From Bacillota bacterium (GTDB lineage: Bacteria > Bacillota > Clostridia > Acetivibrionales > DSM-1351), in NCBI GenBank assembly GCA_023390335.1, contig JAEWCZ010000024.1, positions 246,837 through 310,836 of the forward strand: 64,000 bases of DNA, read 5' to 3'. Both the position numbers and the translations under genes were made by a program. A model generated the notes under the pieces. That model worked only from the letters and a program-made list of their open reading frames with translations, had not been told where the DNA came from and searched no databases. Position 1 is the stretch's first letter; every line of letters begins with the position of its first letter. Positions 40,538 through 50,559 of the stretch are shown here, in pieces.

Positions 40538-41350
40538 ATGGATAAAATCCAAAGAAATGAAAGGATTTCTGTTATAATCAAAACTTTGTGCGACAATCCG
40601 AACAAGATATTTACACTTGGATATTTTTCGGAAATGTTCGGCTCTGCAAAATCTACAATAAGCGAGGACCTTGAATTACTGCAAAAAACCTTTAACAAGA
40701 ATTCTATGGGAAATATTTCTACTATATCGGGAGCTTCCGGTGGAGTTAAATATATACCATTTATGAGTGAAAAGGCTGTACATGAAACTTTGGACGAACT
40801 TGCAAAGGAATTGTCTCACCCGGACAGAATACTCTCGGGCGGGTTTTTATATATGCTTGATATTATTTATAACCCGCAATGGGTTAATAAAATGGCAATG
40901 ATGTTTGCTACCAGGTTTTCAGGTTTAGAACTGGATTGTGTAATTACAGTGGAAACCAAGGGTATACCTATTGCCTTTGCAACTGCACAATACCTGAATG
41001 TACCGCTTGTGATAGTTAGACACTACAATGAAGCCACTGATGGAGCATCTGTAAACATTAACTATGCATCCGGCTCGGCAAAGAAAATTCAGACAATGGT
41101 ACTTCCAATGAAATCATTAAAAAGAAATTCAAAGCTACTGTTTATAGATGACTTTATGAAAGCTGGAGGGACATCAAAGGGTATTATAGAATTGGCTAAC
41201 CAATTTGACAGTGAGGTAGTTGGAATTGGAGTAATGATAGAAACTAGCTTGCCGGATAAGAAACTTGTAGAAAATTACTATTCATTGATGAAACTTAATA
41301 CATCCGTGATGCAAGAGAACAATTCTATCGACATTATACCCAATATTTAG
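40538..41350 (+). CDS. purR: Purine operon repressor PurR
   Basis: Represses purine synthesis genes and responds to PRPP; cytosolic, 270 residues. Residues ~1-75 are a winged helix (FTLGYFSEMFGSAKSTISEDL). Residues ~80-270 are a phosphoribosyltransferase fold with the PRPP motif LFIDDFMKAGGTSKG. TGGGGAG precedes the ATG. It starts the conserved Firmicute run purR-spoVG-glmU-prs-pth-mfd; yabJ, present in Bacillus after purR, is missing. Confidence 0.95.
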   Translation: MDKIQRNERISVIIKTLCDNPNKIFTLGYFSEMFGSAKSTISEDLELLQKTFNKNSMGNISTISGASGGVKYIPFMSEKAVHETLDELAKELSHPDRILSGGFLYMLDIIYNPQWVNKMAMMFATRFSGLELDCVITVETKGIPIAFATAQYLNVPLVIVRHYNEATDGASVNINYASGSAKKIQTMVLPMKSLKRNSKLLFIDDFMKAGGTSKGIIELANQFDSEVVGIGVMIETSLPDKKLVENYYSLMKLNTSVMQENNSIDIIPNI

Positions 41351-41477
41351 TCGGTAAATAATGAGTAATGTAAAATAAACCAAAAATATGTAAAAATACT
41401 GAACAAAAAGAAGGAATTTTAGCATTTATGGCGAATATTGTATCTAAAACATAATACTTCTTGGAGGGTTCGCCGAT

Positions 41478-41729
41478 ATGGAAATCACGGATATCAGAAT
41501 CAGAAAAATTGAAACTGAAGGAAAAATGAAAGCAGTAGTTTCTGTAACATTCAACAATGAGTTTGTTGTACACGACATCAAAGTAATCGAAAGTCAGAGC
41601 GGCCTGTTTATTGCAATGCCCAGCAGGAAAACACCAGATGGTGAATTTAGAGATATAGCACATCCTATTAATGCTGAGGCGAGAGAAAAACTTCAAACTG
41701 CTATTCTTGAAAGCTATAAGAACTCATAA
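41478..41729 (+). CDS. spoVG: SpoVG septation/RNA-binding regulator
   Basis: Small nucleic-acid-binding protein that affects asymmetric septation and sporulation gene expression; 83 residues. The family signature is MEITDIRIRKI at the start and AMPSRKTPDGEFRDIAHPIN in the middle. GGAGGG precedes the ATG. It has its own terminator, so glmU is transcribed separately. Position after purR is conserved across Firmicutes. Confidence 0.97.
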   Translation: MEITDIRIRKIETEGKMKAVVSVTFNNEFVVHDIKVIESQSGLFIAMPSRKTPDGEFRDIAHPINAEAREKLQTAILESYKNS

Positions 41730-41751
41730 AAAGCATTGATTCCAAGAATAA

Positions 41752-41784
41752 AAAAGATACTTTTAAAACGAGTATCTTTTTTTT
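41752..41784 (+). terminator. Terminator of spoVG
   Basis: AAAAGATACT pairs with AGTATCTTTT, with the T-run continuing for four more bases. Confidence 0.92.
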
Positions 41785-41904
41785 AATGCACACTAAACCT
41801 ATTTTATGCCTAAATTCTAGCTAAATTTTAGTTATATTAACGGGTTGAAATTATTCTTTAAAAATGAGAGAATATATCCTGTAAAAAACAGTGGGGGCTT
41901 AATA

Positions 41905-43077
41905 ATGAATAAAATTGTAGGATTAGTCGTTACAGATAGTAATAGCAGCACGTTTAAATCCAAAAAACCAGTAGAAGACCATAGTATACTCGGTCAAAGT
42001 GTACTGCATTGGTCTGGGTCTGCTTTAACCGAAATTACAGGTGAAGTACAATCAGTACAGTGTAGTGAAATTGACAGAGTTAAGGATTTAATCGGCAATT
42101 CGGAGAATTTTATACTTAACTGGGGAGACCAGCCACTGATACTGGCCGATACTTTCAGGCATTTAATGGAAAAGCATACATCAGAGGGGAACGACACGAC
42201 AGCTATTATTTCCTGTAATGGGAAAGCTTCGGTCTATGTGTTTAAAAGCAAGAACTTTCTAGACCGTGTAAATGAATTAAGTATTCAATCATTTTCAAAG
42301 TTTAACATTGCACATATTTTTCAATCTTTTCAAAACAAAAACAAAATATCCTCGGAAGATAAAACCCAATTTATTGTTGTCGATGATAGGGTAGCTCTTT
42401 CAACTGCTATGGGCGAAATTAAATCCGCTATATTAAAAAAAATTATGTTGTCGGGTGTTACGATAATGGATCCTTCGTCAACTTTTATAGATGCAGGTGC
42501 GGTTATCGGTGAGGATACTGTAATTATGCCCAACACCATAATAGAGGGAAATACGGTTGTGGGAGAAGGCTCAATAATAGGGCCTAGCTCAAGAATCGTC
42601 AACTGTAGGATTGGAAATAATGTTGAAGTGGCAAATTCAGTCGCATATGACAGTTCCGTCGGAGATGAGACTCATGTTGGACCGTTTGCATACCTGAGAC
42701 CGGGAAGCAATGTGGGTAAAAACGTTAAAGTCGGAGATTTTGTTGAAATTAAAAAATCAGTCATCGGAGACAGAACTAAAATCTCGCATCTGACATATGT
42801 AGGTGATGCAGAGGTAGGTTCAAATGTTAATATAGGCTGTGGCGTTGTTTTTGTAAATTATGACGGAAAGAACAAAAACAAGACAATTGTTGGAGATAAT
42901 TCATTTATAGGATGTAATGTAAATCTTGTATCGCCTGTTGTTGTTAAAAATGATGCATATATTGCCGCAGGTTCTACCATAACGGAGGAAGTACCTGAAA
43001 ATTCTTTGGCAATAGCACGTCAAAGACAGACGATAAAGCAGGATTGGGTTACAAAGAAGGATTTGAAGCGAAAATAA
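41905..43077 (+). CDS. glmU: GlmU-like protein: intact acetyltransferase half, degenerate nucleotidyltransferase half
   Basis: 390 residues (usual GlmU ~455). The C-terminal ~200 residues are a left-handed beta helix of hexapeptide repeats with acetyltransferase-site segments GPFAYLRPGSNVG, HLTYVGDAEVG and NIGCGVVFVNYDGKNK. This half should acetylate glucosamine 1-phosphate. The N-terminal ~170 residues align in position with the uridyltransferase domain but lack LAAGxGTRM, reading VVTDSNSSTFKSKK instead, so UTP transfer is unlikely. GTGGGGG precedes the ATG at 41905. Place in the spoVG-glmU-prs order is conserved. Confidence 0.88.
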   Translation: MNKIVGLVVTDSNSSTFKSKKPVEDHSILGQSVLHWSGSALTEITGEVQSVQCSEIDRVKDLIGNSENFILNWGDQPLILADTFRHLMEKHTSEGNDTTAIISCNGKASVYVFKSKNFLDRVNELSIQSFSKFNIAHIFQSFQNKNKISSEDKTQFIVVDDRVALSTAMGEIKSAILKKIMLSGVTIMDPSSTFIDAGAVIGEDTVIMPNTIIEGNTVVGEGSIIGPSSRIVNCRIGNNVEVANSVAYDSSVGDETHVGPFAYLRPGSNVGKNVKVGDFVEIKKSVIGDRTKISHLTYVGDAEVGSNVNIGCGVVFVNYDGKNKNKTIVGDNSFIGCNVNLVSPVVVKNDAYIAAGSTITEEVPENSLAIARQRQTIKQDWVTKKDLKRK

Positions 43078-43116
43078 ACACACAATAATATAAATGTAAT
43101 AAAAAGGAGAATTGAA

Positions 43117-44076
43117 ATGAATCTGCACGGAAAGGATATTAAAATATTTACAGGTAATTCCAATAAGCAGTTAGCTGATGAAATAGCTGAAAAAATTGGA
43201 ATACCCGTAGGTATTGCGAATGTTGGAAGGTTTAGTGACGGAGAAACAGCTGTTAATATCGGTGAAGTAGTAAGAGGTTCAGATGTGTTTATCATTCAAT
43301 CCACTTGCCAGCCGATAAATGATAACCTTATGGAGCTTTTGGTTATGATTGATGCGGTAAAGAGAGCTTCGGCAGGTAGAATTACAGCAGTTATTCCGTA
43401 CTTTGGGTACGCTAGACAGGACAGAAAGGCAAGGGCAAGAGATCCTATTTCTGCCAAACTTGTTGCAAATCTTTTAACTATAGCCGGAGCAGACAGAATA
43501 CTTACTATGGATTTGCACGCCCCACAGATACAGGGATTTTTTGATATACCTGTGGATCATCTTTTGGGTTTACCTATTATTGCTGAATATTTCAAGGAAA
43601 AGTTTGATAGCATGGAGGATGTAGTGGTTGTTTCTCCTGACGTGGGCAGTGTTACAAGATCCAGAAAAGTTGCTGAAAGACTTGACTGCCCGCTGGCTAT
43701 AATCGACAAGAGACGTCCTAAGGCAAATGTTTCAGAAGTAATGAATATAATAGGTGACATAAGAAATAAAAAAGTTATTCTTGTTGATGACATGATTGAT
43801 ACAGGAGGAACTATTGTCAACGGAGCTAATGCACTTATAGAGGCTGGTGCAAAGGAAGTATACGCAAGCTGCACACATGGTGTACTTTCAGGTCCTGCGA
43901 TTCAGAGGATTAGTGAATCAGCAATAAAAGAGTTGGTTACATTAAATACTATAACACTGAGCGAAGAAAAGAAGATTGACAAGATTAAGTCCTTGTCTGT
44001 AGCAGGAGTATTTGCTGAGGCTATAGAGAGAATATATGGCGATATATCAATCAGTACATTGTTTACTCAGATATAA
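43117..44076 (+). CDS. prs: Ribose-phosphate pyrophosphokinase
   Basis: Makes PRPP from ribose 5-phosphate and ATP for nucleotide, histidine and tryptophan synthesis; cytosolic, 319 residues. Motifs: FSDGETAVNIGE, the flexible loop YFGYARQDRKARARDPISAK, DLHAPQIQGFFD and the PRPP-binding DDMIDTGGT (~224). AAGGAG precedes the ATG. It lies 39 bp after glmU, probably in the same transcript. A hairpin lies between it and pth. Confidence 0.97.
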   Translation: MNLHGKDIKIFTGNSNKQLADEIAEKIGIPVGIANVGRFSDGETAVNIGEVVRGSDVFIIQSTCQPINDNLMELLVMIDAVKRASAGRITAVIPYFGYARQDRKARARDPISAKLVANLLTIAGADRILTMDLHAPQIQGFFDIPVDHLLGLPIIAEYFKEKFDSMEDVVVVSPDVGSVTRSRKVAERLDCPLAIIDKRRPKANVSEVMNIIGDIRNKKVILVDDMIDTGGTIVNGANALIEAGAKEVYASCTHGVLSGPAIQRISESAIKELVTLNTITLSEEKKIDKIKSLSVAGVFAEAIERIYGDISISTLFTQI

Positions 44077-44103
44077 CCTATATATTTGAAATTGATTTTT
44101 CCG

Positions 44104-44132
44104 GGGCGGTTCTTTATAGGAACCGCCCTTTT
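44104..44132 (+). terminator. Hairpin terminator between prs and pth
   Basis: GGGCGGTTC pairs with GAACCGCCC around a short loop, followed by only four T's; possibly partial termination. Confidence 0.7.
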
Positions 44133-44172
44133 AGGCATGATTATAATATTTGCAAATGAGGAGGCAGCGCAG

Positions 44173-44742
44173 ATGGGAGATGTATATCTTTTTGTGGGGC
44201 TTGGCAACCCCGGCACTAAATTCGAAAATACAAGGCATAACGTCGGTTTTGATACCATAGATTATATTTCAGCCAAGTATAACATTAAACTCTCTAGAAT
44301 CGGTTTTAAGGCGGTATATGGAGAAGGAGATATAGATGGGGTCAGAACCATTCTTGTAAAGCCTCAGACTTTTATGAACCTCAGTGGGGAAAGTGTCAGG
44401 GAAATAGTTGACTGGTACAAGCTTCCCATAGAAAAATTAGTAGTAATATATGATGATATCGATCTTGAACCGGGCAAAATAAGAGTAAGACCCAAGGGAA
44501 GTTCCGGCACACATAATGGTATGAAGTCCATAATATATCAACTGCAGGAGGATAGATTCCCTAGAGTGAGAATCGGTATCGGCAGAGCACCGGAAAAATG
44601 GGACTTGGCAGATTATGTCCTCAGTAAATTTTCAAAAGAAGATAGGCAGGTAATGGACCAAAGCATTGAAAAAGCTGCGCAGGCGGCGATAATGATAGCA
44701 CAAAGCGGGTCCGAAAAGGCAATGAACAACTTTAATAAATAA
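44173..44742 (+). CDS. pth: Peptidyl-tRNA hydrolase
   Basis: Frees tRNA from stalled peptidyl-tRNA; cytosolic, 189 residues. Motifs: FVGLGNPGTKFENTRHNVGF with the catalytic His in TRHN (~22), KPQTFMNLSGES, and DDIDLEPGKIRVRPKGSSGTHNG. GAGGAGG is nine bases before ATG 44173; an in-frame ATG at 44086 is upstream of the hairpin and was rejected. Orthologue of B. subtilis spoVC. mfd follows after 18 bp. Confidence 0.96.
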   Translation: MGDVYLFVGLGNPGTKFENTRHNVGFDTIDYISAKYNIKLSRIGFKAVYGEGDIDGVRTILVKPQTFMNLSGESVREIVDWYKLPIEKLVVIYDDIDLEPGKIRVRPKGSSGTHNGMKSIIYQLQEDRFPRVRIGIGRAPEKWDLADYVLSKFSKEDRQVMDQSIEKAAQAAIMIAQSGSEKAMNNFNK

Positions 44743-44760
44743 ACAGCCGGAGGTTGCGGA

Positions 44761-47700
44761 ATGAACTTTTTTACAGATCCTCTCTTAAAAATATATGAAT
44801 ACAACACCCTTTTAGCAAATGTGAGGGAGGCAAAAGGGCCTGTATCGGTTATCGGGCCATCAGATTCACAAAAGGTGCATATGATATATTCCTTGTGTAC
44901 TCATTTGGAGAGAAGAGGACTGTACGTAACATACAATGAAATGCAGGCTAGAAGGGCTTACGAGGATTTTTCATTTTTCCTTGGGGATGATGTGTTGTAC
45001 TACCCCCCTAAAGAGACTATGCTATACAATGTAGAAGCCAGAAGTAACGATATTATATATCAGAGGACAAAAACCCTGTTGAGGTGTTTGGAGGGGAACT
45101 ACAAGATTATTGTAATGTCCGCCGAAGCGCTTATACAGATGATTTCACCTGTTGAACTCTTTAGAGCAGGAGTTATTGATTTCTCAGTAGGTTTACAAAT
45201 AGACCTTGATGAACTGGTATCAAAGCTTGTGTTGTATGGTTATGAAAGAGTTGAAACTGTGGAAGGCAAAGCACAGTTTGCCGTCCGCGGAGGAATTATC
45301 GATATTTTTGCAGTAAACAGTGAACATCCTGTCCGTATTGAGTTATTTGACACAGAAGTTGATTCTATCAGGTACTTTGACGAAACAACACAGCGGTCTA
45401 CAGATTCAATTGACGAATGTAGAATCGCTCCTGCAAGAGACGTAGTTTACAAGGAAATCTCAAAGGAAACAATAATTTCAAAGATAAAAAAAGATCTGGC
45501 AGACTATGTTAAAAAACTAAAGCAGAAGGATAACAGTGAAGGCATTAAAAATATAACAAAGCGTGTTGAGGAAGATATAGATAGCCTGATTGAACATCAT
45601 TATTTTCCAGGTATTGACAGATACCTTCCATACATTTTAGAAACTCCTACGTCTGTAATAGAATACGTTGAGCGTGAATCAATAATCGTACTAGATGAAA
45701 CTCTGAGAATAACCCAGAGAATTGAGAATGTTGAACTTGAACATGAAGAGCTTGCAAAGAGTCTTCTGGAGAAAGGTGGTATTTTGCCTAAAGGCGCAGA
45801 ATGGGCATTTTCCATAGACTCTATAGTGGATCGTATTCTTAATTTGAGCGCAGTAACGTTATCTGCAATTTCATCCAACAACTCCCTTATAAGGCCTTAT
45901 AATCAGATATCAATACCCTGTAAGTCCGGGAACTCTTACCAAAATCATGTAGATTTACTTGTTGACGATATAGGACAGCTTAGGAAAAAAGAATATAAAA
46001 TTATAGTTCTTTCGGGTCCAAGCGGCAGGGGTCACAGGTTGGTTGAAACTCTTGCAACAAATGAGATTTCGTCTAGTTACAAGGATAATCCTGAGTATAA
46101 AATACAAAACGGAGAGGTTGTTGTAACTCACGGGAGCTTGCAGAAAGGTTTTGAGTACCCAACAGCGGCATTTGTTGTAATAAGTGATATCGAGGTTTTC
46201 GGACAGGATAAAAGAATAAAGAAGGCAAAGGCAAAGAGAGCAGGCAACAAAATAAAGGCATTTTCTGATCTGAATGTGGGTGACTTTGTTGTACATCAGG
46301 CTCACGGTATAGGTCAATATATAGGTATTGAAAAGCTCAGCGTAGGTGAAGTTAAAAGAGATTATCTTAAAATCCGGTATCAAGAGGGGGATTTCCTTTA
46401 CATTCCAACTAACCAGTTGGATTTGCTCCAAAAATATATCGGCTCTGAAGGGAAATCACCCAAGGTAAATAAGCTTGGAGGGACTGAATGGGCCAAAACA
46501 AAAAGTCGTGTTAAAGAGTCTCTGCAGCAGCTTGCAGCGGAACTGATAAAGCTTTATGCCCAAAGGCAGTCTGCAAAGGGTCATGCTTTTTGTGAGGACA
46601 CCGTCTGGCAAAGACAGTTTGAAGAGCTATTCCCATATCAAGAAACCGACGACCAACTCAAGTGTATTGATGAAATAAAAAAGGATATGGAGTCGGAAAG
46701 GCTGATGGATAGACTCCTTTGCGGAGATGTAGGGTATGGCAAAACGGAAGTGGCAATAAGGGCTGTATTCAAATCTGTTATGGATGGAAAGCAGGTAGCA
46801 TACCTTGCGCCGACTACTATTCTGGCACAGCAACTGTATGAAAACTTTAAGAAAAGGATGAGCGACTTCCCGGTAACCGTGGATGTCATGAGCAGATTTA
46901 GGACCCAGGCAGAGCAGAAGAAAATAGTAAAATCCGTTAAGGCAGGTAATACAGATATACTTATTGGAACACACAGACTTCTGCAAAAAGACATTGAATT
47001 TAAGGATCTTGGACTACTGGTGGTTGATGAGGAACAACGCTTCGGAGTAACCCACAAAGAAAAGCTAAAAACATTAAAGCCAAATGTTGACGTACTAACT
47101 TTGACAGCTACACCTATCCCTAGAACACTTCACATGTCGTTGGTTGGAATAAGGGATATCAGTGTTCTGGAGGATCCGCCGGAAGAAAGATACCCTGTTC
47201 AGACTTATGTTATGGAATACAATATGGAGCTTATTCGTGATGGCATAATCCGTGAAATGGCGAGAAATGGTCAGGTTTTCTACATGTATAACAGGGTAAG
47301 GGGTATTGACTTGAAAGCACAGGAAATCAGGGCGATGATTCCCGAAGCCAGAGTTGCGGTTGCACACGGACAAATGAATGAAAAAGAACTTGAAGACGTA
47401 ATGTACGGCTTTATAAACGGGGAATATGACGTCCTAGTATGTACTACTATTATAGAGTCCGGGCTTGATATGCCGAATGTTAATACAATCATTGTAGAAG
47501 ATGCAGACAGAATGGGTTTATCTCAGCTTTATCAGATAAGAGGAAGGGTTGGGAGATCTAACAGACTTGCATATGCCTATATCACATATAAAAAGGACAA
47601 AGTTCTGTCAGAGGTAGCTGAAAAAAGACTCCAGGCTATAAAAGAATTTACTGAATTCGGTTCAGGGTTCAGAATAGCCATGCGGGATCTTGAAATAAGA

Positions 47701-48285
47701 GGCGCAGGAAACTTGCTGGGGCCGGAACAACATGGCCATCTGGAAACAGTTGGGTATGAAATGTACTGTAAGCTGTTGGATGAAGCTGTTCAGGAGCTCA
47801 GCGGCAAGGAAGTGCGTACTATTGACGAGGAAATGGCTGTTGACTTGAACGTGAATGCATATATTGATGATGAATATATAAGTTCAGAAGAGCAAAAAAT
47901 TGATATGTACAAGAAAATTGCTGCAATTCAAAATGAAGATGATGTAATTGATTTAAGAGATGAATTAATAGACAGATACGGAGATATACCTGAAGAAGTT
48001 GAGAACTTAATGGACATTGCGTATATCAAAGCACTTGCTGTGGAATGTGGCTTTACAGGTATTGTGCAGAAGGAGGATACAATACTGTTTCAATTGCGTA
48101 AATCCGCTTCAACAGTGTCGCAATATCTGGGAGTGCTTATGGATAAATATCCCAGAAGGATTATGCTTAATGCCAGCAGCAACCCTTATTTATCCTTTAA
48201 ATTAATAAATTCATCAAGCAGAGAAAATTTGGCAAATATTAAGATTTTGTTACAATACATTATTAAATTGCAGTCTAATGAATAA
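44761..48285 (+). CDS. mfd: Transcription-repair coupling factor Mfd
   Basis: ATP-driven translocase that removes stalled RNA polymerase and recruits UvrA; 1174 residues, full length. Residues ~1-330 are UvrB-like. The RNA-polymerase interaction domain (~500-560) has DLNVGDFVVHQAHGIGQY. The helicase core has Walker A GDVGYGKTEVA (~655), the DEExQ box VVDEEQRFG (~755), TATPIPRTL and QIRGRVGRS. The C-terminal TRCF domain is present. Preceded by CCGGAGG. Conserved position after pth. Confidence 0.97.
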   Translation: MNFFTDPLLKIYEYNTLLANVREAKGPVSVIGPSDSQKVHMIYSLCTHLERRGLYVTYNEMQARRAYEDFSFFLGDDVLYYPPKETMLYNVEARSNDIIYQRTKTLLRCLEGNYKIIVMSAEALIQMISPVELFRAGVIDFSVGLQIDLDELVSKLVLYGYERVETVEGKAQFAVRGGIIDIFAVNSEHPVRIELFDTEVDSIRYFDETTQRSTDSIDECRIAPARDVVYKEISKETIISKIKKDLADYVKKLKQKDNSEGIKNITKRVEEDIDSLIEHHYFPGIDRYLPYILETPTSVIEYVERESIIVLDETLRITQRIENVELEHEELAKSLLEKGGILPKGAEWAFSIDSIVDRILNLSAVTLSAISSNNSLIRPYNQISIPCKSGNSYQNHVDLLVDDIGQLRKKEYKIIVLSGPSGRGHRLVETLATNEISSSYKDNPEYKIQNGEVVVTHGSLQKGFEYPTAAFVVISDIEVFGQDKRIKKAKAKRAGNKIKAFSDLNVGDFVVHQAHGIGQYIGIEKLSVGEVKRDYLKIRYQEGDFLYIPTNQLDLLQKYIGSEGKSPKVNKLGGTEWAKTKSRVKESLQQLAAELIKLYAQRQSAKGHAFCEDTVWQRQFEELFPYQETDDQLKCIDEIKKDMESERLMDRLLCGDVGYGKTEVAIRAVFKSVMDGKQVAYLAPTTILAQQLYENFKKRMSDFPVTVDVMSRFRTQAEQKKIVKSVKAGNTDILIGTHRLLQKDIEFKDLGLLVVDEEQRFGVTHKEKLKTLKPNVDVLTLTATPIPRTLHMSLVGIRDISVLEDPPEERYPVQTYVMEYNMELIRDGIIREMARNGQVFYMYNRVRGIDLKAQEIRAMIPEARVAVAHGQMNEKELEDVMYGFINGEYDVLVCTTIIESGLDMPNVNTIIVEDADRMGLSQLYQIRGRVGRSNRLAYAYITYKKDKVLSEVAEKRLQAIKEFTEFGSGFRIAMRDLEIRGAGNLLGPEQHGHLETVGYEMYCKLLDEAVQELSGKEVRTIDEEMAVDLNVNAYIDDEYISSEEQKIDMYKKIAAIQNEDDVIDLRDELIDRYGDIPEEVENLMDIAYIKALAVECGFTGIVQKEDTILFQLRKSASTVSQYLGVLMDKYPRRIMLNASSNPYLSFKLINSSSRENLANIKILLQYIIKLQSNE

Positions 48286-48369
48286 TTGAATATAATTATA
48301 ATCGAAAGTAATTTGTAAAATTCAGGTTACAAATTAGGTTTTGAATAAAAATATGGGGAGAGATTACCT

Positions 48370-49461
48370 TTGGAAAACGAAAACGCTAAAGTGAAAAAGA
48401 CATCAAAAGGGCTAATTATAGGAATTATTGCGGCTGTACTGCTAGTTGCAGTAATAGCTGTAGTCGTTATTTTTAGTATGTCTTCAGGAGATGTTGGAAA
48501 AGTAGGGGATTTAAGTATTACAAAACAGGAATATCTGGTGTTGTCAAAGTTCAATATGAACTCATTCCTTCAAAATGCACAAAGTGCAGACCCTACAAAG
48601 TTTGATTGGAACCAGAAGTACCAAGACAGTACAGCAAAAGAACAGATCAAGAAAGCTACACTCGATAGCATCCAGGAAATCAAAATTCAGCTGATAAAGG
48701 CAAAAGAAGCCGGTATTAAGCTTGAAAAAGCAGACATGGATAACATAGATAAAGCTATCGAACAAAGAATTCAAAATGCAGGCGGAAGCAGAGCAGAAGC
48801 CGAAAAGCAGTTAAAAAATGATTATGGTGTATCTCTGAATGATTACAAAGAAGTTTATAAAGAACTTGTTTTGTCACAGAAATACATTGAAAGTGAAAGA
48901 AATAAAGTCAAAATAAAAGACGAAGAAATTAAGAAGCAATATGATGATCATAAAGCTGATTACGATAAAGTAACTGTAACACATATACTCGTTGCTACAC
49001 AAGATTTGCAAACAGGTGCAGCCTTTACTGAGGGTAAGAAGAAAGAAGCTAAGGAAAAGGCAGACAACCTTCTGAAACAAATACAGGAAGGTGCTGACAT
49101 GCAGGCGCTTGCTGAGAAGAACTCCGATGATAAAGGCCAAGACGGAACTGTAAACAACAAAGGTGTTTATACTTTCGGTAAGGGTGAAATGGTTTCCCAG
49201 TTCGAAGATTGGGCATTTGCTAACCGCAAGGCAGGAGATACCGGCGTTGTTGAAACTTCATACGGATATCACGTTATGAGGTTTGAAAAAAGAGAAGAAA
49301 CAAAGTTTGATGATGTTAAAGAGAAAATCAAGTCAACAATCCTGAATACTAGATTTAACGATGAATTCTTAACAAAGAAATTAGACAGTTGGAAGAAAGA
49401 ATTCCCGCTTAAAAAAGATGAAAATGCTTTAGCAAATATTGACAAAACCCTATACAAATAA
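48370..49461 (+). CDS. prsA: Membrane-anchored parvulin-type foldase (PrsA/SurA-like)
   Basis: Extracytoplasmic peptidyl-prolyl isomerase aiding folding of secreted proteins, 363 residues. The N-terminal helix (LIIGIIAAVLLVAVIAVVVIF) has no lipobox, so it is an uncleaved anchor rather than the lipoprotein form typical of Bacillus PrsA. Residues ~45-190 are a SurA-like helical domain. Residues ~195-310 are the parvulin domain with VTHILVAT and TSYGYHVMRFEKR. The start is TTG after GGGGAGA. Followed by a strong terminator. Confidence 0.9.
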   Translation: MENENAKVKKTSKGLIIGIIAAVLLVAVIAVVVIFSMSSGDVGKVGDLSITKQEYLVLSKFNMNSFLQNAQSADPTKFDWNQKYQDSTAKEQIKKATLDSIQEIKIQLIKAKEAGIKLEKADMDNIDKAIEQRIQNAGGSRAEAEKQLKNDYGVSLNDYKEVYKELVLSQKYIESERNKVKIKDEEIKKQYDDHKADYDKVTVTHILVATQDLQTGAAFTEGKKKEAKEKADNLLKQIQEGADMQALAEKNSDDKGQDGTVNNKGVYTFGKGEMVSQFEDWAFANRKAGDTGVVETSYGYHVMRFEKREETKFDDVKEKIKSTILNTRFNDEFLTKKLDSWKKEFPLKKDENALANIDKTLYK

Positions 49462-49496
49462 TTACACCAAAATACACTAACTTTTTTAAAAAATAC

Positions 49497-49543
49497 AAGG
49501 GACTGTGTGCACAACAAACAATTGTGCATACAAGTCCCTTTTT
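49497..49543 (+). terminator. Terminator of prsA-like gene
   Basis: AAGGGACT and TGTGCACAA pair with TTGTGCATA and AGTCCCTT, followed by T's. Confidence 0.9.
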
Positions 49544-49661
49544 CAACCCTAAAATATATCTAGAAAATGGTTAACAACTAATTGTAATACCAATTATGTA
49601 TAAAAAATCATCAACAAAACAATAATAAGACTAAAATAACCTATTAAGGAGGTAATATACT

Positions 49662-50216
49662 TTGAAAGCAACTGGGATAGTTAGACGTATAGACGATTTA
49701 GGAAGAGTTGTAATACCAAAAGAAATAAGAAGGACCTTGAGAATTAGAGAGGGTGACCCTCTGGAAATATTCACCGATAAGGAAGGGGAGGTTATTTTAA
49801 AGAAATATTCTCCGATTGGAGAACTCAGCGATTTTGCTACACAGTACGCAGAGTCACTGCACAAGACTAGCGGGCACATTACATGTATTACTGACAGAGA
49901 CACAGTAATTGCTGTATCAGGTGCATCAAAAAAAGAATTTCTTGAAAAGCAACTTAGCTCTGATGTTGAGAAAACTATAGAGGAGAAAACAACACTACTT
50001 ATAAAATCTCCTGAAGAAAAATCAATTTCAATTTTGGCAGAAGAAAATGGTGAAAGAAAATATGCCTCCCAGGTTGTTTCGCCAATCATTTCAGAGGGTG
50101 ATCCAATAGGAGCAGTAATAATGCTTTCTACAGATGCAAATGTAAGAATGGGAGAAGTTGAAGCAAAACTTGCGCAATCAGCAGCAGGATTTTTAGGAAA
50201 ACAAATGGAACAATAA
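49662..50216 (+). CDS. spoVT: Stage V sporulation protein T
   Basis: Forespore transcription regulator, 184 residues. Residues 1-50 are an AbrB domain (TGIVRRIDDLGRVVIPKEI). Residues ~56-184 are a GAF-like domain (ITCITDRDTVIAVSGASK ... GAVIMLS). The start is TTG 13 bp after AGGAGG. Conserved position after mfd in spore formers. In Bacillus, spoVB follows; here an ssb-type gene does. A terminator lies at 50271. Confidence 0.96.
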   Translation: MKATGIVRRIDDLGRVVIPKEIRRTLRIREGDPLEIFTDKEGEVILKKYSPIGELSDFATQYAESLHKTSGHITCITDRDTVIAVSGASKKEFLEKQLSSDVEKTIEEKTTLLIKSPEEKSISILAEENGERKYASQVVSPIISEGDPIGAVIMLSTDANVRMGEVEAKLAQSAAGFLGKQMEQ

Positions 50217-50270
50217 TGTACAGGGCAATAGGTTATTTTTAGAATAAATATAATAAATGGTTTTATTTCA

Positions 50271-50296
50271 GGGGGGATTACTATAATCCTCCCTTT
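50271..50296 (+). terminator. Terminator of spoVT
   Basis: GGGGGATTA pairs with TAATCCTCCC around a short loop, then TTTT. The next 260 bp up to ssb are AT-rich with no gene seen; a small hairpin GTTCC/GGAAC lies just before the ssb Shine-Dalgarno site. Confidence 0.8.
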
Positions 50297-50559
50297 TATA
50301 ATTAACAGTTGACAGGAAATATTGTTATATATATAATTTCTTGTGTAAGTAATATTTTCTAAAATTTTCTTTTTTATCAATTTCAAGAGCAATTTTAAAA
50401 ACCAATCTTAGATTTTCGTTTCTAATTTTTCATTATTACAACTTTGAACATGTCAACCTTATTTTCACAAGTCAGTCATTTCATATCTATAGCAGCGTGG
50501 GTAATGGTTGCTGTAATAAAAATTAGTTCCTGTATAAAGGAACGAAGGAGGCTTTATTT

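Noticed and set aside
49631..50392. 253-codon minus-strand frame opposite spoVT
   Set aside because: Antisense shadow of SpoVT with no recognisable motif or start site.
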